Source: Azadirachta indica
Lineage: Eukaryota > Streptophyta > Magnoliopsida > Sapindales > Meliaceae
NCBI GenBank assembly: GCA_022749755.1
Contig: CM040443.1
Location: forward strand, 6,859,191 to 6,923,190
Direction of reading: 5' to 3'
Length of the DNA: 64,000 bases
The number at the start of each line of letters is the position of its first letter. Within the stretch, counting starts at the first letter, position 1. The notes below the pieces were generated by a model. That model did no database searches and was not told the DNA's origin. It was given only the letters and a program-made list of their open reading frames with translations. Of the stretch, positions 1-10,812 are shown in pieces. Position numbers and translations under genes: made by a program.

Positions 1-645
1 AGTTCTGCAAAAACCTGCAGAATTGCAAATGGAAATAAAATCAGGGGCAGCAACAACAGAAAGGCGGGAAATGCATAAGCTTTATTTATTTTTATGATTG
101 TCTCTCACTGTACTTCCTCAAGTTTTTGCCTCATGTTTAGGATCAAAAGTTCTAAAGGACAAAAGCAAACAATTGTATGTATCAATACTGAAATAGTAAA
201 ATTTCCCTGGATCTGATTTCTATCAATATAATCTTTGCACCTAATTGATCAATTAATACCATCTGTAGTAGAAGAAGCATTTAAAGACCACATAAGAAAG
301 AACGAGTTCCACTTTGTTCCTTGAAAAAGAAACTATTCACCCAATTGCGATTCATATTTTCCATATGCTATTTTCTAACAGCCAATTTAGTTTCATGCTC
401 TACCAAATAGACAACATAATTACAGAACTTCTCCACCTGAAGAAATTTCTAATTTATTAAATAAGTCTCACGCTCTACCAAATACAACATAAATTACAGG
501 ACTTCTCCACGAGAACATGCTAATTTATTTGAGATAATTCCCATATATTATGCACTGTATTAAGTATATATAACCAAAATAAGCACAATGATAAAACATA
601 AATGCAGACCCACACATGAATACACAAAACAAGGCTCATGCTTAC

Positions 646-2249
646 ATAGCGTTGCTGAGGTGTTGTTCCTCTCTCAATTGCAGCAGCTGGTGTATTCAGT
701 GGCAAACCATGATGCATCAACTTTACCGTGAGAGTAGGAAGAGTTGATAAGCCCATATAAACAACCAAGGTCGAATTGGGGTCAGCATCATTTTCAGCTA
801 CAAATAGAGGATCTGTTCCACCTTTTCTAGAGTGCCCTGTGTGAAATCTAACACTATTTGCAACACCCCGATGAGTTAACGGAATTCCTAGCTCTGCTGC
901 TATCCCTGAAGCAGCAGTGATACCTGCAAAGCAACCAGTACAACAATCAAACTATTGAACCAGATAAAATCTTCATTTGCTATAGGAAATTCATGAAGAT
1001 CAACTAAACATGATACTAAAGAAACAAAAGGACTGCTATCATAATGGGAGTAATGTACCTGGGATAACCTTCACTTGAATTCCTTGCTGTTGCAGAAAAT
1101 CCATCTCTTCTCCTCCCCGCCCAAATACCTAAATATTCCAACAGACATATTTCAAATAAATTCTACTAAGAATCACATGATATTGCAGTTCTAAGCCTAT
1201 TCTATTAGATTTCAATAATTTCTGACAATGTATATAGAAACTCACCAGTGGATCCCCTCCTTTAAGTCTCACAACATTAGCTCCAGCTTCAGCAAAACTC
1301 AGAAGCAACTCGTGTATTTCCTCCTGCAACAACACCCACAAAATATGAGTATTTCCCCACAGTAATAACATAGAGGAAAACCTGAAGTTTTGCATACTCA
1401 AAAACTTAAAAGCCTAATTCACCCAATTTCTTTAATCACATCATAAAGCCAACAAGATACCCAATTACTTAACTCTGAAAAGTTCACAAAAACAGTAATC
1501 TACAAGAAAATTCAACCAATAACGATAAACAATATAGAAACAAAGAAAAACTCCAACACCCAATTTACAAAACAATGGAAAGGTATAAAATTTCAGAGAG
1601 AAATAGATTAACAACGTAAAACCAATCCAAATATTGGCTACAGAACAGAACTTCAACAAAATTTTCATTTCTTTTCAGAGAAAGTAATAATTTTTACCTG
1701 GGTTCTGCTGTGGTATCCAGCAGTCTTGCCAACATACAGAAGTCTAGCGTTTGGACCAACCAAGTCAAGCACATCATTGGAAACCAATCTATCATACAAC
1801 AAAAGATCAGCTTCTTGTATCACTCTCATCGCCTTTAATGTCAACAGTTCAGGGTCACCAGGTCCCATCCCCACCAAGTACACATTCCCAGGGCCACACT
1901 TTTCACCTTTCCCCTCACCACACTTCTCCTCCCTCTTCTCCCTCAACACCTGAAGCAACTTCTTCAATTCCGGCAGCTGCAAGACGATGTCGTTTCGTCT
2001 AATGGAGTCTTCATCCAACGCCGAAACACATACGGGTTCCGGTTGACTTTTCTGTAGATTACTGTAAATCCACTGATCTCTTTGGTACCTTTCTAACGAG
2101 TGTTTCTCAGTAAATGGCGAAGAAGCAGAAGAAGAGGTGGTGTTACAGTGTAAAGAACAAAGAATGGTTTTTGGGCTTATGGGATTGAATTGTTTGGTAC
2201 TAGCAGAATACAGAGAAGAAGAGAGGGGCAATTTGTAGACAAGGGCCAT
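646..2249 (-). CDS. UPM1: Uroporphyrinogen-III C-methyltransferase, plastid (partial, last exon outside window)
   Basis: Catalyses the SAM-dependent double methylation of uroporphyrinogen III to precorrin-2, the first step from the tetrapyrrole pathway to siroheme, the cofactor of plastid nitrite and sulfite reductases. Visible exons on the minus strand are 1698-2249, 1246-1323, 1059-1128 and 646-923; all have GT donors and AG acceptors and join in frame to 326 codons. Exon 1 begins with a Ser/Thr-rich plastid transit peptide. The catalytic domain starts near residue 120 with the SAM-binding VGMGPGD motif. Exon 2 carries the RLKGGDP motif and exon 4 starts with GITAASG. A donor follows codon 326 (GTAAGC), and I find no matching last exon in bases 1-640, so the final exon should lie left of the window. 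The start chosen is the first ATG before the transit peptide. Family assignment is firm; the symbol follows the Arabidopsis UPM1 name. Confidence 0.93.
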
Positions 2250-2688
2250 TTTTTCAGTCCGAGTGACACAGTAGAAACGTTATATGCGTCTATATACATG
2301 GAACTGCAAAGAAGCCGAGTTTGATTTTGAGTTGTTTTGTTATGTGTACCTTTTGGGCAGGCCGAGGAGGCAAGGGTTCTTAAAAGAGTAGCCTTTTGGG
2401 TTCGGCCGGGGACATTTCTTCCGGAGATCCTGTTGGGTCCTTGAATTGAACCTTCCTTCCCTATCACATTCTTTTCATTTAATTTATGAACAATAACATC
2501 CAACTCCTTTATTTGTTAATTTTTGCAAAGAAAGATATAATTGTCTCCTTTTATGCAATATAAGTCCCTCCATTGAATACCCTAATAAAACAACTCAAAT
2601 ATCCTCCCCAATAAAGTTTTGGTATTGTTTCAAAATTCATTATTGTAAGGATGATTTTGTGATTTCAGCAAAATTAGTTATTCGTTAG
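2250..2688. other. Intergenic, upstream of UPM1
   Basis: It holds the 5' flank of the UPM1 gene and AT-rich sequence up to the hAT insertion point. The open frame at 2177-2503 on the minus strand runs across the UPM1 start in another frame and shows no protein-like features. No RNA gene or clear promoter element was recognised. Confidence 0.5.
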
Positions 2689-5600
2689 TAGGGATGGTAA
2701 AAATCCTCAAATTTGTAGGTCTCCGTCTCAATCTGCTTCGTTTAGGGCAGAATTGAAGCGTAATTTTAGAGACAAAACGGGTTCGAGGTCAGGTTTAGGG
2801 CCTAAAAACCCAACCTGTTTTAAAATTAAGGTAGGTTCGGGGAATATAAGTTCAACCTCGCCCTGTCCCGTTGAGCCAACAAATATAAACAAAATCTAGA
2901 TTTTATTTTTCATCCCCAAAGTAACAAGCCGCAATCGCCTCTCAATTCTCACACCTAGCAAAAACACGATCAATAGACAACACCATGCTCCCCCTCTCTT
3001 GTCGTTGTTGCTTCTTTAACACTTTTGCCGTCGTCCTTTCTCCATCTTGTGCACCGTCATTGCTTCTACCATCACTACCCTAAGCCATTGACCCACCATA
3101 CAAGGTAATCGCTTCCATAAATTAATAACATAGTGGAGCCTTTATCTATTCTTAAATATGCTCCAATTATCAACGATTATAAAATTAATAACAAGCATGT
3201 GCTAAAAGGTAGCTAAGGTGGCAAATAACAAATCAATTTATATATTTATCATTATCTTAAATTTGATTATTTATTTTTTTGCTAATAAAAGTCCTACAGT
3301 GAGGACAAGTTTGAAATAAGTAGTATTAATTATATTTATAAATTTATTTTTGTAAATGGAGTAGATGGGTTGATGATTACTTATAGCAAAAAAATAAAAT
3401 AAAAAAGAAAAGTGTGAACCTATTAATTATGTAGGTACTACATGCCTTACTTTCATTGCCCTGTGTCTTTGAACGTTCTTTAATTTGACTAGAAAATTGA
3501 CATGGACAACTTTTTATAACCTCTCAGAAATACATTTTTAATTTCCAATTTTGTTTTTAATTAACGAATTCTAATGATTATTTTGCAATTCAATTAATTA
3601 GGTTATTTTGCAATTTAATTAACCTAAATTGAAATGGACAATTATGTTTTTAATTTGTTGTTTTGTTTACTGTTGGAAAATTGCTATTGAGATTATTCTT
3701 TTATGCTATTTGAAATATTATTTTTTTGCTTTTTTGTTTGCTATTGGGAAGCTATTGGGGTTGCCATTTGATGCTATTTAAAATGCTATTTTTTAATGTT
3801 TTGTTAGCTATTAGGAAGCGACTAATGGGGTTGTTGTTTGATGCTATTTAAAATGTTGTTTTTTTGCTGTTTTGCTAGTTGTTGGGAAGCTGCTGTTAGG
3901 ATTGCTGTTTTATGATTTTTAAAATGTTGTTTTTTGCTATTTTGATCGTTGTTGAGAACCTGCTATTGGGATTGTAGTTTTATGCTATTTAAATTGTTAT
4001 TTTTGTTTTTGAATATTTATTTTCTTTTAATTTTTGAGAAATGATATCAAATGATTGACTTATATTAACAAGTGCTGAAATTGTTGATGTTACAAATGAT
4101 ACGTCAACTTTAAGTAGTGCAGGAAGGTTCAGATATGTAGTATAGGAACAGTTTGACAGAGTTGATATTAATGGGGAGAGAAAAGCAATATGCAAGTTTC
4201 ATAAGATGAAATTGGTGGTGCGACCTAAAGACGATACAAAACATTTGCATGATCACATAAATAAATCTTGCATTATGCGAAGACAAATGGAAATAACAGA
4301 ATATTCAAAGAAGTTAAAGTTGGAGAAAGATGAAGAAGGAAATGCAACAGTGGAGATTTTTAAGTATGATCCTGTTGTAACTAGGGAGATGATTTCTAAG
4401 ATGATTATTGTGCACGAGTATCCTTTTAGTTGTATAGAGCATGAATGGTTCATAAAGGCAATGAGTTCTCTTAATCTTAAATGGAACAGTGTATCCCATA
4501 ACACAATCAAGAATGATGTTATGATGATGTATGAATTGGAGAAGGCTAAAGTTTTAAGTCTTTGAGAATAACAAGAATAAAATTGCTTTCACAACGGACA
4601 TGTGGACATGCAGATCATAAACAATGGGGTATATGGCTATTATTGGATACTTTATTGATAATTCTTGGGTCTGGCACGGAAAAGTCTTAAGGTAATTATT
4701 TTTTATATATATGTAAAAATACAATGCATTTAATAAATAATTTTAATTAAATTGAATATTTTGTAAATACAAGTTTATGTATTTAAAAACTCCACACACC
4801 GTGGACGTAATGTGCAATGCGTTGCTTAATGCTTTGATGGAGCTCAATTTGGATCGTAAGAAATCCACTTTAACTGTTGATAGTTGTTATAATAATGATT
4901 GCATGATTCATTTATTGAAGAAGTTTGATAAACATGATTTAATTTTAGGTGGATCAATATTTTATGTTCGATGTATAACTCATATTTTAAATTTAATTGC
5001 TAGAGAGGGAATGTCAGTTATTGGTAAGGGAATTAGCAAAATTATATATTAATAATTGTCAACAACAGTAAAAAGGAGGGAGAAGTTTGAAGAGGTTGCT
5101 TATAAATTAAATACTGCATATACTAGATAATTGGTGTTTGATTGTGTGATTAGATGGAACTTTACTTATCTTATAATTTCTATTGCACTAGAGTATAGGG
5201 CTGTGTTTTCTAGATTGAGATTTCTTGACTCACAATATAAGAGTTTGTCTAGTGAGAAAGAGTGGAATTTAGTTGAAGTTTTAGCAACTAATTTGAAACT
5301 ATTTTATGAAGTCATAGAATTATTTTTTGGGTCTACGTATCCAACTACTAATTTGTTTTTTATGTATATTTGTGAGATAAATTTATTATCGGAGGAGTGG
5401 CATGCATCTCCTTTTTAGACAATTAAGGAGATGGCAAAAGGGATGTTAGATAAATTTGATAAATATTGGAAAAATGTTTATGAAATTTTAGCGTTGGCAA
5501 CTATACTTGATCCAAGGTACAAAATGAAGTTGTTAGACTTTTATTTTCCTCAATTGTATCTTGGTTCTTCTTTATGTCACGTTGAGAAAGTTCTAATCTT

Positions 5601-6840
5601 TGTCTAAATTTCATTAAAGATTATGAAATGAAATTTGGGTCATATGAAAGTACTTCTAATTTTTGCACTATTGGTTCATCTCCTTCTTCTTTGCCTTTTA
5701 CTGGGAAACAAGTTGAACGGAGATTAAAGTTCAAAAATTTTGTAGAAGTTGATGTGAATGAACATAAAAAGACGGAGTTTGAATCATATTTGGAAGATGG
5801 GGTATTGCTTGAGCATGAATTTTTTGACATTTTGGGTTGGTGACAAGCAAATCAATATAAGTATCCTATCTTGTTTAAGATTGCTCGAGATAAATAGGCA
5901 ATTCTAGTGTCCACAATTGCTTCTGAGTCAGCTTTTAGCACAGCTAATAGAGTTGTAAGCTTACATTATAATAAGTTACATCCTAATACGGTGGAAGTTT
6001 TGATGTGTACTCAAAGTTGGTTACGTGAAAGTATAAAATTTTTTATATTCATATTTTTTTAATGTTTTCATTGATTTATTTTAATTATTTTGTATGTCCT
6101 TTTTTTTTAAAATTTAGATGGAAAACCCATTTTAAGTGTTGTTGAAGATGCTACTAATATGAAGATTAATTTTAGAATTCTTAACACGCTATAAACTTTT
6201 AACCATTTTTTCTAAAAATTTAACAATAAAAATAAAATGAAATAAAATCCTAACAAATAATTATGAAATGATATTTAACAAATTAAATAATCTAATTTTA
6301 AATGAAAACACAAAATCATACAAGAATATTATAATAATAACATTCCAAATAAAAAACACAAATAACTTAATATTTCACAATATCTTCAACTTTCTTCATC
6401 ATTCTACAAAAAATTAAAAAGGAAAAAGTTAAAAATTCTATTGAAATCATATTCAAAACTATTCTTGGAAATTAATTATTATAAACAACCTTTACCTCTT
6501 GAAATTAATATTCATCATGAATTGTTAACAAGTTAAAAGTGTTTAAATGTGGATTTCATCAATATATATATATGATGAAATTCGTGGGAAAGAGAGTAAG
6601 AAAAAAAAAGATAAAAAATGCATTGTGTTTTTCATTGAAAAATAATTAATCTTAAAAATATTATAAAAACAAAATTAAATTAATATTTAAAAAATTTTGG
6701 CCAAACTGGGTCAAATGAGATAGGTTGAGGACGGGTTAGATGGGTCAGAAATAAAAGCGGGTTGGCTCTGACCCCGTTTCTTTCAAATTAGAGTAAAGGC
6801 GGATTCGAAGATGGCAAACCTCGCCCCGTTGCCATCTCTA
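2689..6840 (+). mobile_element. hAT-superfamily DNA transposon, decayed, about 4.15 kb
   Basis: The ends are inverted relative to each other. The left end reads TAGGGATGGTAAAAATCC, and the reverse complement of the right end reads TAGAGATGGCAACGGGGC, the usual TAGRGATGG start of plant hAT elements. The flanking octamers are TTCGTTAG (2681-2688) and TGGGTTAG (6841-6848), identical at six of eight positions, which fits an aged 8-bp hAT target duplication. Subterminal regions have the G/C-rich, CCCCGCC-like character typical of these elements, in contrast to the AT-rich interior. The interior carries broken transposase coding on the plus strand. Boundaries are supported by ends, duplication and contents together. 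Confidence 0.85.
4080..6046 (+). pseudogene. hAT transposase remnant (BED zinc finger, RNase H-like core, dimerisation domain)
   Basis: Several plus-strand frames match successive parts of a RICESLEEPER/Ac-like transposase. Around 4150-4270 is a BED-finger-like stretch with a Cys, then HLHDH and a final Cys; the second zinc Cys seems replaced and an in-frame stop precedes it. At 4777-5052 is the core segment containing TVDSCYNND and CITHILNLI. At 5131-5418 is a helical insertion region. Near 5440-5560 is a stretch containing ATILDPRYKM, and at 5900-6030 the C-terminal hAT dimerisation region with ASESAFSTANRV. At least four stops or frame changes separate these parts, and a stop interrupts the dimerisation domain near 5896. 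The gene cannot make an intact transposase. Confidence 0.85.
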
Positions 6841-6990
6841 TGGGTTAGGGATCTATTCAATAGAAATAAAAAAAATTAGGTATCTATTTGTAAAAGTAGA
6901 AACCATTAGTGATCGAGATGTTGTCATCTCTTTTATCTCTTTATTTATTTATTTATATATTTGAGTGAAAATAGAGGCGGCGTGGCGTGG

Positions 6991-7345
6991 GTAGAGATGA
7001 CAATGTCAATAGGGCGGGGTGGGAACTGGGGAGGCCTTTCCCGCTCGGAGCGGATCCTCATGGTCTCGTACGTACGGGGAATTTTGCATCTCCTCTAGGC
7101 GTGGGTGTTTGGAACAACCTGCCTAGTTTGACGCCCATGATAGAATTATTGAGCCCGGACTCAGGATACAACTTGAAGGACACCGTTTCTCTGTAGGCTT
7201 TTGGGCCAAGAGCCGATGACAATGCCTACTGCAAAGTTAATTGTGCTTTTTTCTGGGCTGAGACAAGGATATAACTTATCACATTACACTTTTATCTGTA
7301 GCCTGTTCTGGCATGAGCCCGTTACTTCTTGCGCGGTAAAAATGG
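6991..7345. repeat. Lone hAT-like terminus with internal diverged repeat
   Basis: At 6991 a sequence starts TAGAGATGACAATGTC and continues into a G-rich tract (GGGCGGGGTGGGAA), the layout of a non-autonomous hAT end. No inverted partner is seen nearby. Downstream, two diverged copies of an approximately 95-bp sequence sit side by side (about 7155-7240 and 7262-7345); both contain GGATAYAACTT, then CTGTAGSC and GAGCC. The G/C content stands out from the AT-rich surroundings. The open frame at 6987-7196 is probably a by-product of this composition. It could also be a captured fragment of unknown origin. Confidence 0.4.
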
Positions 7346-7691
7346 AAAACAAATGAACTAAATTGTAAGGTGCTAGACTATCATTATTTGCGTATTATAT
7401 AATAATATAAAATTACAAATTAAACAAACAAAGAAAATTACTTGCATATAATAAACAAATCATAGTGCTTACCTTTTAAAACTTGAGTTTGGCATTAAAC
7501 AACAATAATTATTTAATGTATAAAATTAAAATCTAATTTTAAAAAATGTTAAAACAAGTGCATGTCGCACCTAATAATTTCTAAAACAAAGAACATCAGA
7601 CTTGAAGGAAGAAAGTTTTCTTTCTAAACATGATGATCAAGTAAGTACACGAGGAAAAAGTCGCTGGCTTTTGCTTGATCATCATCTACAA

Positions 7692-7901
7692 CTACAAGTA
7701 AGATAATTGTTTAGTAGTCGGAAAGTAAGGTACTATTATTGTAGCTGCTGCTGCTGATGATGATGATTTTGATTTGCTTTCAGATTCAGTGAGCTTTTCC
7801 GATGAAGTCTCTTTCCCAACTAGCCTACCATCATTATTACTCGACACTCTGGATCTCGAAGAAGGCATGAAGCACCCGAAAAACGCAGAAAGGAGAGCCA
7901 T
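7692..7901 (-). CDS. SYFP-type small protein, copy 1 (69 aa)
   Basis: This is a single-exon gene for a 69-residue protein of unknown function. The N-terminus is hydrophobic and ends in FFGCFMPSSRSRVS (residues 7-20). The middle is a Ser/Lys-rich linker. The C-terminus has a hydrophobic patch followed by PYFP and ends QLSYL. The second copy at 9086-9295 has exactly the same length and the same order of elements (CFMPSS, RVS, Ser/Lys linker, xYFP, L-terminus). Conservation of both ends around a variable linker argues for a real gene family rather than chance. Cys10 could be a lipidation site, but there is no Gly2, so this is only a guess. I believe similar short proteins occur in other eudicots, but I cannot name a characterised one. 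Confidence 0.7.
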   Translation of the reverse strand: MALLSAFFGCFMPSSRSRVSSNNDGRLVGKETSSEKLTESESKSKSSSSAAAATIIVPYFPTTKQLSYL

Positions 7902-9085
7902 TTTTTGATATTAGTTTTCGGTGAGATTAATTGTGGAGTAGCGTATAAATACACGTATATGTCGCAAGATGTTTCCTTTTACTTTCCAGCGTCGAGGCTG
8001 CTTTGACTAAACGTGAATTCTTTGCACTTAGTCTTGGACCAAATGAAATGTTCCGTTAAAGTTCTCTATATCTATCTACAATTGGCTTCTTTATGTTAAT
8101 TCGCTTGCAGGGCAAGGAAGATTAATATATATATATATATATATATATTGGTCTGTGCCTGCTTTTGACTAATTAATTAGAGTTGAAATAGACTACGGAA
8201 AAGTGAAAACAGCAACAGCCATAGCAACAAGTTCTTGTTGTTCTTTCAAATGAAATGAAATAGGGTGGTCAACAAATTCAACCTGATTAACGTACGTGTC
8301 ATTGAATATTAATATTGCAATTTCCACATACATACCATTAATTACCACCTCCAGCACCAAGTGATTAAATTAAATTAGAAAAAAAAAAGAGAAGAAAAGG
8401 ATAGGGTGGGCGGCGTCCGAGACTGTAAACGAACGGTGGCAAGTCCAGAATGAGAGCAACGAACCCATGGACATGGTCAACGGTTAATTACCAATATTTC
8501 TGGGAATATATGGCTGCATTTTAATTTGTATCCAGCAGCTTGCAAAATTAATGGCTATATATATACACACACATATATATATATATATAATATTTTTTAG
8601 CAGAGAGAGATCTAGAGATCGAAGAGAATGTACACCAGTACTTTGATATACGAAAGAAAGAAATTAAGAAACGGAAGATTTTATTACTTAAGAAATTATG
8701 TAAACAATAATCGTAGACATAATTAATTAATGTAAACAGAAAGACAATTACATTACAAGCATGTACAAACGAGCTTGTTTTGTACAGCTCTAGCAGATAT
8801 ATAGAAGATCATAAATGCACAGCACATGCATGTATCGAAATTAATTAATATGGACTACTACTTGTTTCTTTCTTAATTTCTTCTTCATGAAATATATATA
8901 TATATATATATATATCGATCGCCATATATATAGAATTTGATCATGCTGCTGCGCCAATTTTCGCTCCTTTAACTATCAATTACTTCTCGATCAGCGCCAG
9001 TCATCTGTCTCTGATCATATATGCATCATATGCATGCGTACTGCTTGATTTGGGATAAAGCTAGCTAGCTATCTTCACAAATTCA
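7902..9085. other. Intergenic between the two small paralogous genes
   Basis: The sequence is AT-rich, with AT dinucleotide microsatellites at about 8125-8149, 8555-8590 and 8889-8915. No further coding sequence was recognised. It should contain the promoter of copy 1 and the 3' flank of copy 2. Confidence 0.5.
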
Positions 9086-9295
9086 TTATAAGCGAGAGAT
9101 GTAAGAATTAACAGGGAAGTAAGAAACTACTACAATTGGAGCCGCTGTCTTTGATGATGATTTGCTTTTGCTTTTGGGATTCTTCTTCTCCGAAAAAGAA
9201 GCTTTCGTGTTTGAGGCTAATTTTACATCTTCCTCGGAAACTCTCGACGACGATGACGGCATGAAACAACGGAAAATGACAGAAAAGAAGTCCAT
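9086..9295 (-). CDS. SYFP-type small protein, copy 2 (69 aa)
   Basis: Paralogue of the gene at 7692-7901, in the same orientation about 1.2 kb away. The ATG at 9293-9295 gives 69 residues, identical in length to copy 1; the longer open frame up to 9412 adds a low-complexity region (six His codons) absent from copy 1, so I reject it as the start. Residues 7-20 read IFRCFMPSSSSRVS, followed by an acidic/Ser/Lys linker with SKSKSSSK (residues 42-49), then AAPIVVVSYFP (51-61) and the ending YISRL. The function is unknown. The short cationic linker and the conserved C-terminal SYFP segment could mark a processed or membrane-associated peptide, but that is inference. Confidence 0.72.
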   Translation of the reverse strand: MDFFSVIFRCFMPSSSSRVSEEDVKLASNTKASFSEKKNPKSKSKSSSKTAAPIVVVSYFPVNSYISRL

Positions 9296-9874
9296 TAAAG
9301 CTGATGATATTTGATGATGATGATGATGATGAGATATTGGAATTGGAGTATATACATATATGTCTCTCTGTCTCTCTCTCTCGCTATATATATAAAAGTT
9401 ATTTATAGCCAATTAATTAAGCTAGTGAGTGTGGTCAGAAATTGTCAAAGAACTTGCTGAGCAAGGGATAATTGCTTGATCTTAAAATAAATTAGAAAAA
9501 CATGGAGGAAGTATTTGTCTACTTGCTGCACCCTTACTATAGTGAGAGAGAGAGAAAGAGAGATGATAAATTACGTTCTTCGTCTTTGAAGATGCATGGC
9601 CCATTGATACTTTTAACATATATATGATGATATGATGAGTACTGCAGCTTTGACAAAGTCCAAGGTGCCTGCCTCATCAACCCCAACATACCAAACTTTT
9701 TATTTATAATATAAAGTTAAATGATTTAGTAAAAATATTTTATGCTGTTACCTACATGTATATTTAGAAAGATACACGGGTCGGTCCCCTTTTAATTGGA
9801 TTCGGGCTGAAGTACTGAAACCTAGAGAAGCTTAAATGAAATTCATAAATTAACTTTTATATGCCTATAGTTAG

Positions 9875-10012
9875 TATAAGCGAGAGATTGATCAGGTAAT
9901 TAGAATTAACAGGGAATTAAGTAATTAATTAGAAACTACGATTATTGGAGCTTAATTTATCTGATGATTTGATAGCTTTCGGGACCCTTCACGGAAAAAA
10001 GAACGAGGATTA
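9875..10012 (-). pseudogene. Third SYFP-type copy, broken
   Basis: The plus-strand sequence closely follows the 3' half of copy 2: both have ATAAGCGAGAGAT, then AATTAACAGGGAA, then GAAACTAC, ATTGGAGC and the CTGATGATTTG-like part. Read on the minus strand it still gives API-I-VV and a terminal SRL, but it contains stops and short insertions (for example a duplicated AATTAATTA-type stretch) and loses similarity beyond about 10012. The N-terminal half is missing. It is best read as a dead tandem duplicate; the open frame at 9945-10232 on the plus strand is unrelated noise. Confidence 0.7.
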
Positions 10013-10363
10013 TATATATATATATATATATAATGAGATATTGGAGTATATGATAATGAATTACATACATATAAATAAGAAGAGTTATCTGTACATATTG
10101 TGGTCAGAAATATTGGATCCAAAGTCAATGAACTTGGCGAGCAAGGAAATAAAGGATCAAATTGATTTTATAATGGAGATCGAATTTTTATGCGTCTTCA
10201 TCTTCCAATTAAGATGGTCCCCCCAACACTGACATGGTGAGTGCTCGTTCTCACAAAAGTCAAAGTGAGGAGAGAGTTTATTATCTCATTCTCACGACAA
10301 GCAGTATCAGTACATAAGCGTATGATATGTTTAGTAATTTATCTTTTGAAATGCGAAATAGCA

Positions 10364-10436
10364 GGGGATGTAGCTCAAATGGTAGAGCGCTCGCTTTGCA
10401 TGCGAGAGGTACAGGGTTCGATCCCCTGCATCTCCA
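10364..10436 (+). tRNA. tRNA-Ala (anticodon TGC)
   Basis: The 73-base cloverleaf is complete. The acceptor stem GGGGATG pairs with CATCTCC (one G-U pair), with discriminator A. The D arm carries the A box TAGCTCAAATGG. The anticodon stem CTCGC/GCGAG encloses loop TTTGCAT, giving anticodon TGC. The T arm carries the B box GGTTCGATCCC. There is no intron, and CCA is not encoded, as expected for a nuclear plant tRNA gene. A T-rich run (ATTTTTCC) about nine bases downstream can serve as the polymerase III stop. Confidence 0.95.
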
Positions 10437-10520
10437 GTAAATAAATTTTTCCTTTGATCTTTGAATGAATACTTTATTTAACATCAACTTAACTTACTTC
10501 CAAACTTTTAATATAAAGCA

Positions 10521-10770
10521 ACTACTACTACTACTACTACAGTTGGAGCAGCTGCTTTTGACATTGATTGCGATTTGCTTAGTAGTAGCATCTACTACTA
10601 CTACTACTACAGTTGGAGCAGCTGCTTTTGACATTGATTGCGATTTGCTTAGTAGTAGCATGCTTTTGACATTGATTGCGATTTGCTTAGTAGTAGCATC
10701 TACTACTACTACTACTACAGTTGGAGCAGCTGCTTTTGACATTGATTGCGATTTGCTTAGTAGTAGCATA
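10521..10770. repeat. 70-bp tandem array derived from SYFP gene 3' coding sequence
   Basis: Three full units of about 70 bp (10521-10590, 10591-10660, 10700-10769) and a 39-bp partial unit (10661-10699) are essentially identical. Each runs from a CTA trinucleotide tract through CAGTTGGAGCAGCTGCTTTTG to a TAGTAGCAT end. On the minus strand the unit reads SKSQSMSKAAAPTVVVVVV, resembling residues 42-57 of SYFP copy 2 (Ser/Lys run, then AAPIVVV). The array therefore looks like an amplified, expanded piece of that gene rather than an unrelated satellite. The long open frames on both strands follow from the 70-bp period and are not convincing genes. Confidence 0.75.
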
Positions 10771-10812
10771 TCTCAAATGGTAGGAGCTACACGGTTCGAA
10801 TTCCTGGATCTC
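10767..10812 (+). pseudogene. tRNA-Ala relic without anticodon arm
   Basis: Right after the 70-bp array comes ATCTCAAATGGTAGGAGC, matching the A-box/D-arm side of the intact tRNA-Ala, followed directly by ACACGGTTCGAATTCCTG and GATCTCT, matching its T arm and acceptor end. The anticodon arm and variable region are deleted and the stems are mismatched, so no functional tRNA can form. Confidence 0.65.

Noticed and set aside
1..640. Last exon of UPM1 inside the window
   Set aside because: No minus-strand sequence here resembles the expected C-terminal segment; the exon is taken to lie beyond the left edge.
1726..2503. Open frames antisense to, or overlapping, UPM1 exon 1
   Set aside because: They are shadows of the strongly supported UPM1 coding frame or of its upstream flank.
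7755..7770. CTG/ATG trinucleotide run as a separate microsatellite
   Set aside because: It is the coding sequence for the Ser/Ala-rich linker of SYFP copy 1.
9086..9412. Longer start for SYFP copy 2 adding 39 residues with a His run
   Set aside because: The extension is low-complexity microsatellite translation and is absent from copy 1; the internal ATG gives exactly the same length as copy 1.
10494..10769. Minus-strand 91-residue frame over the same array as an active gene
   Set aside because: It has no N-terminal half of the family and contains poly-Val expansions; it is treated as a repeat derived from a gene.
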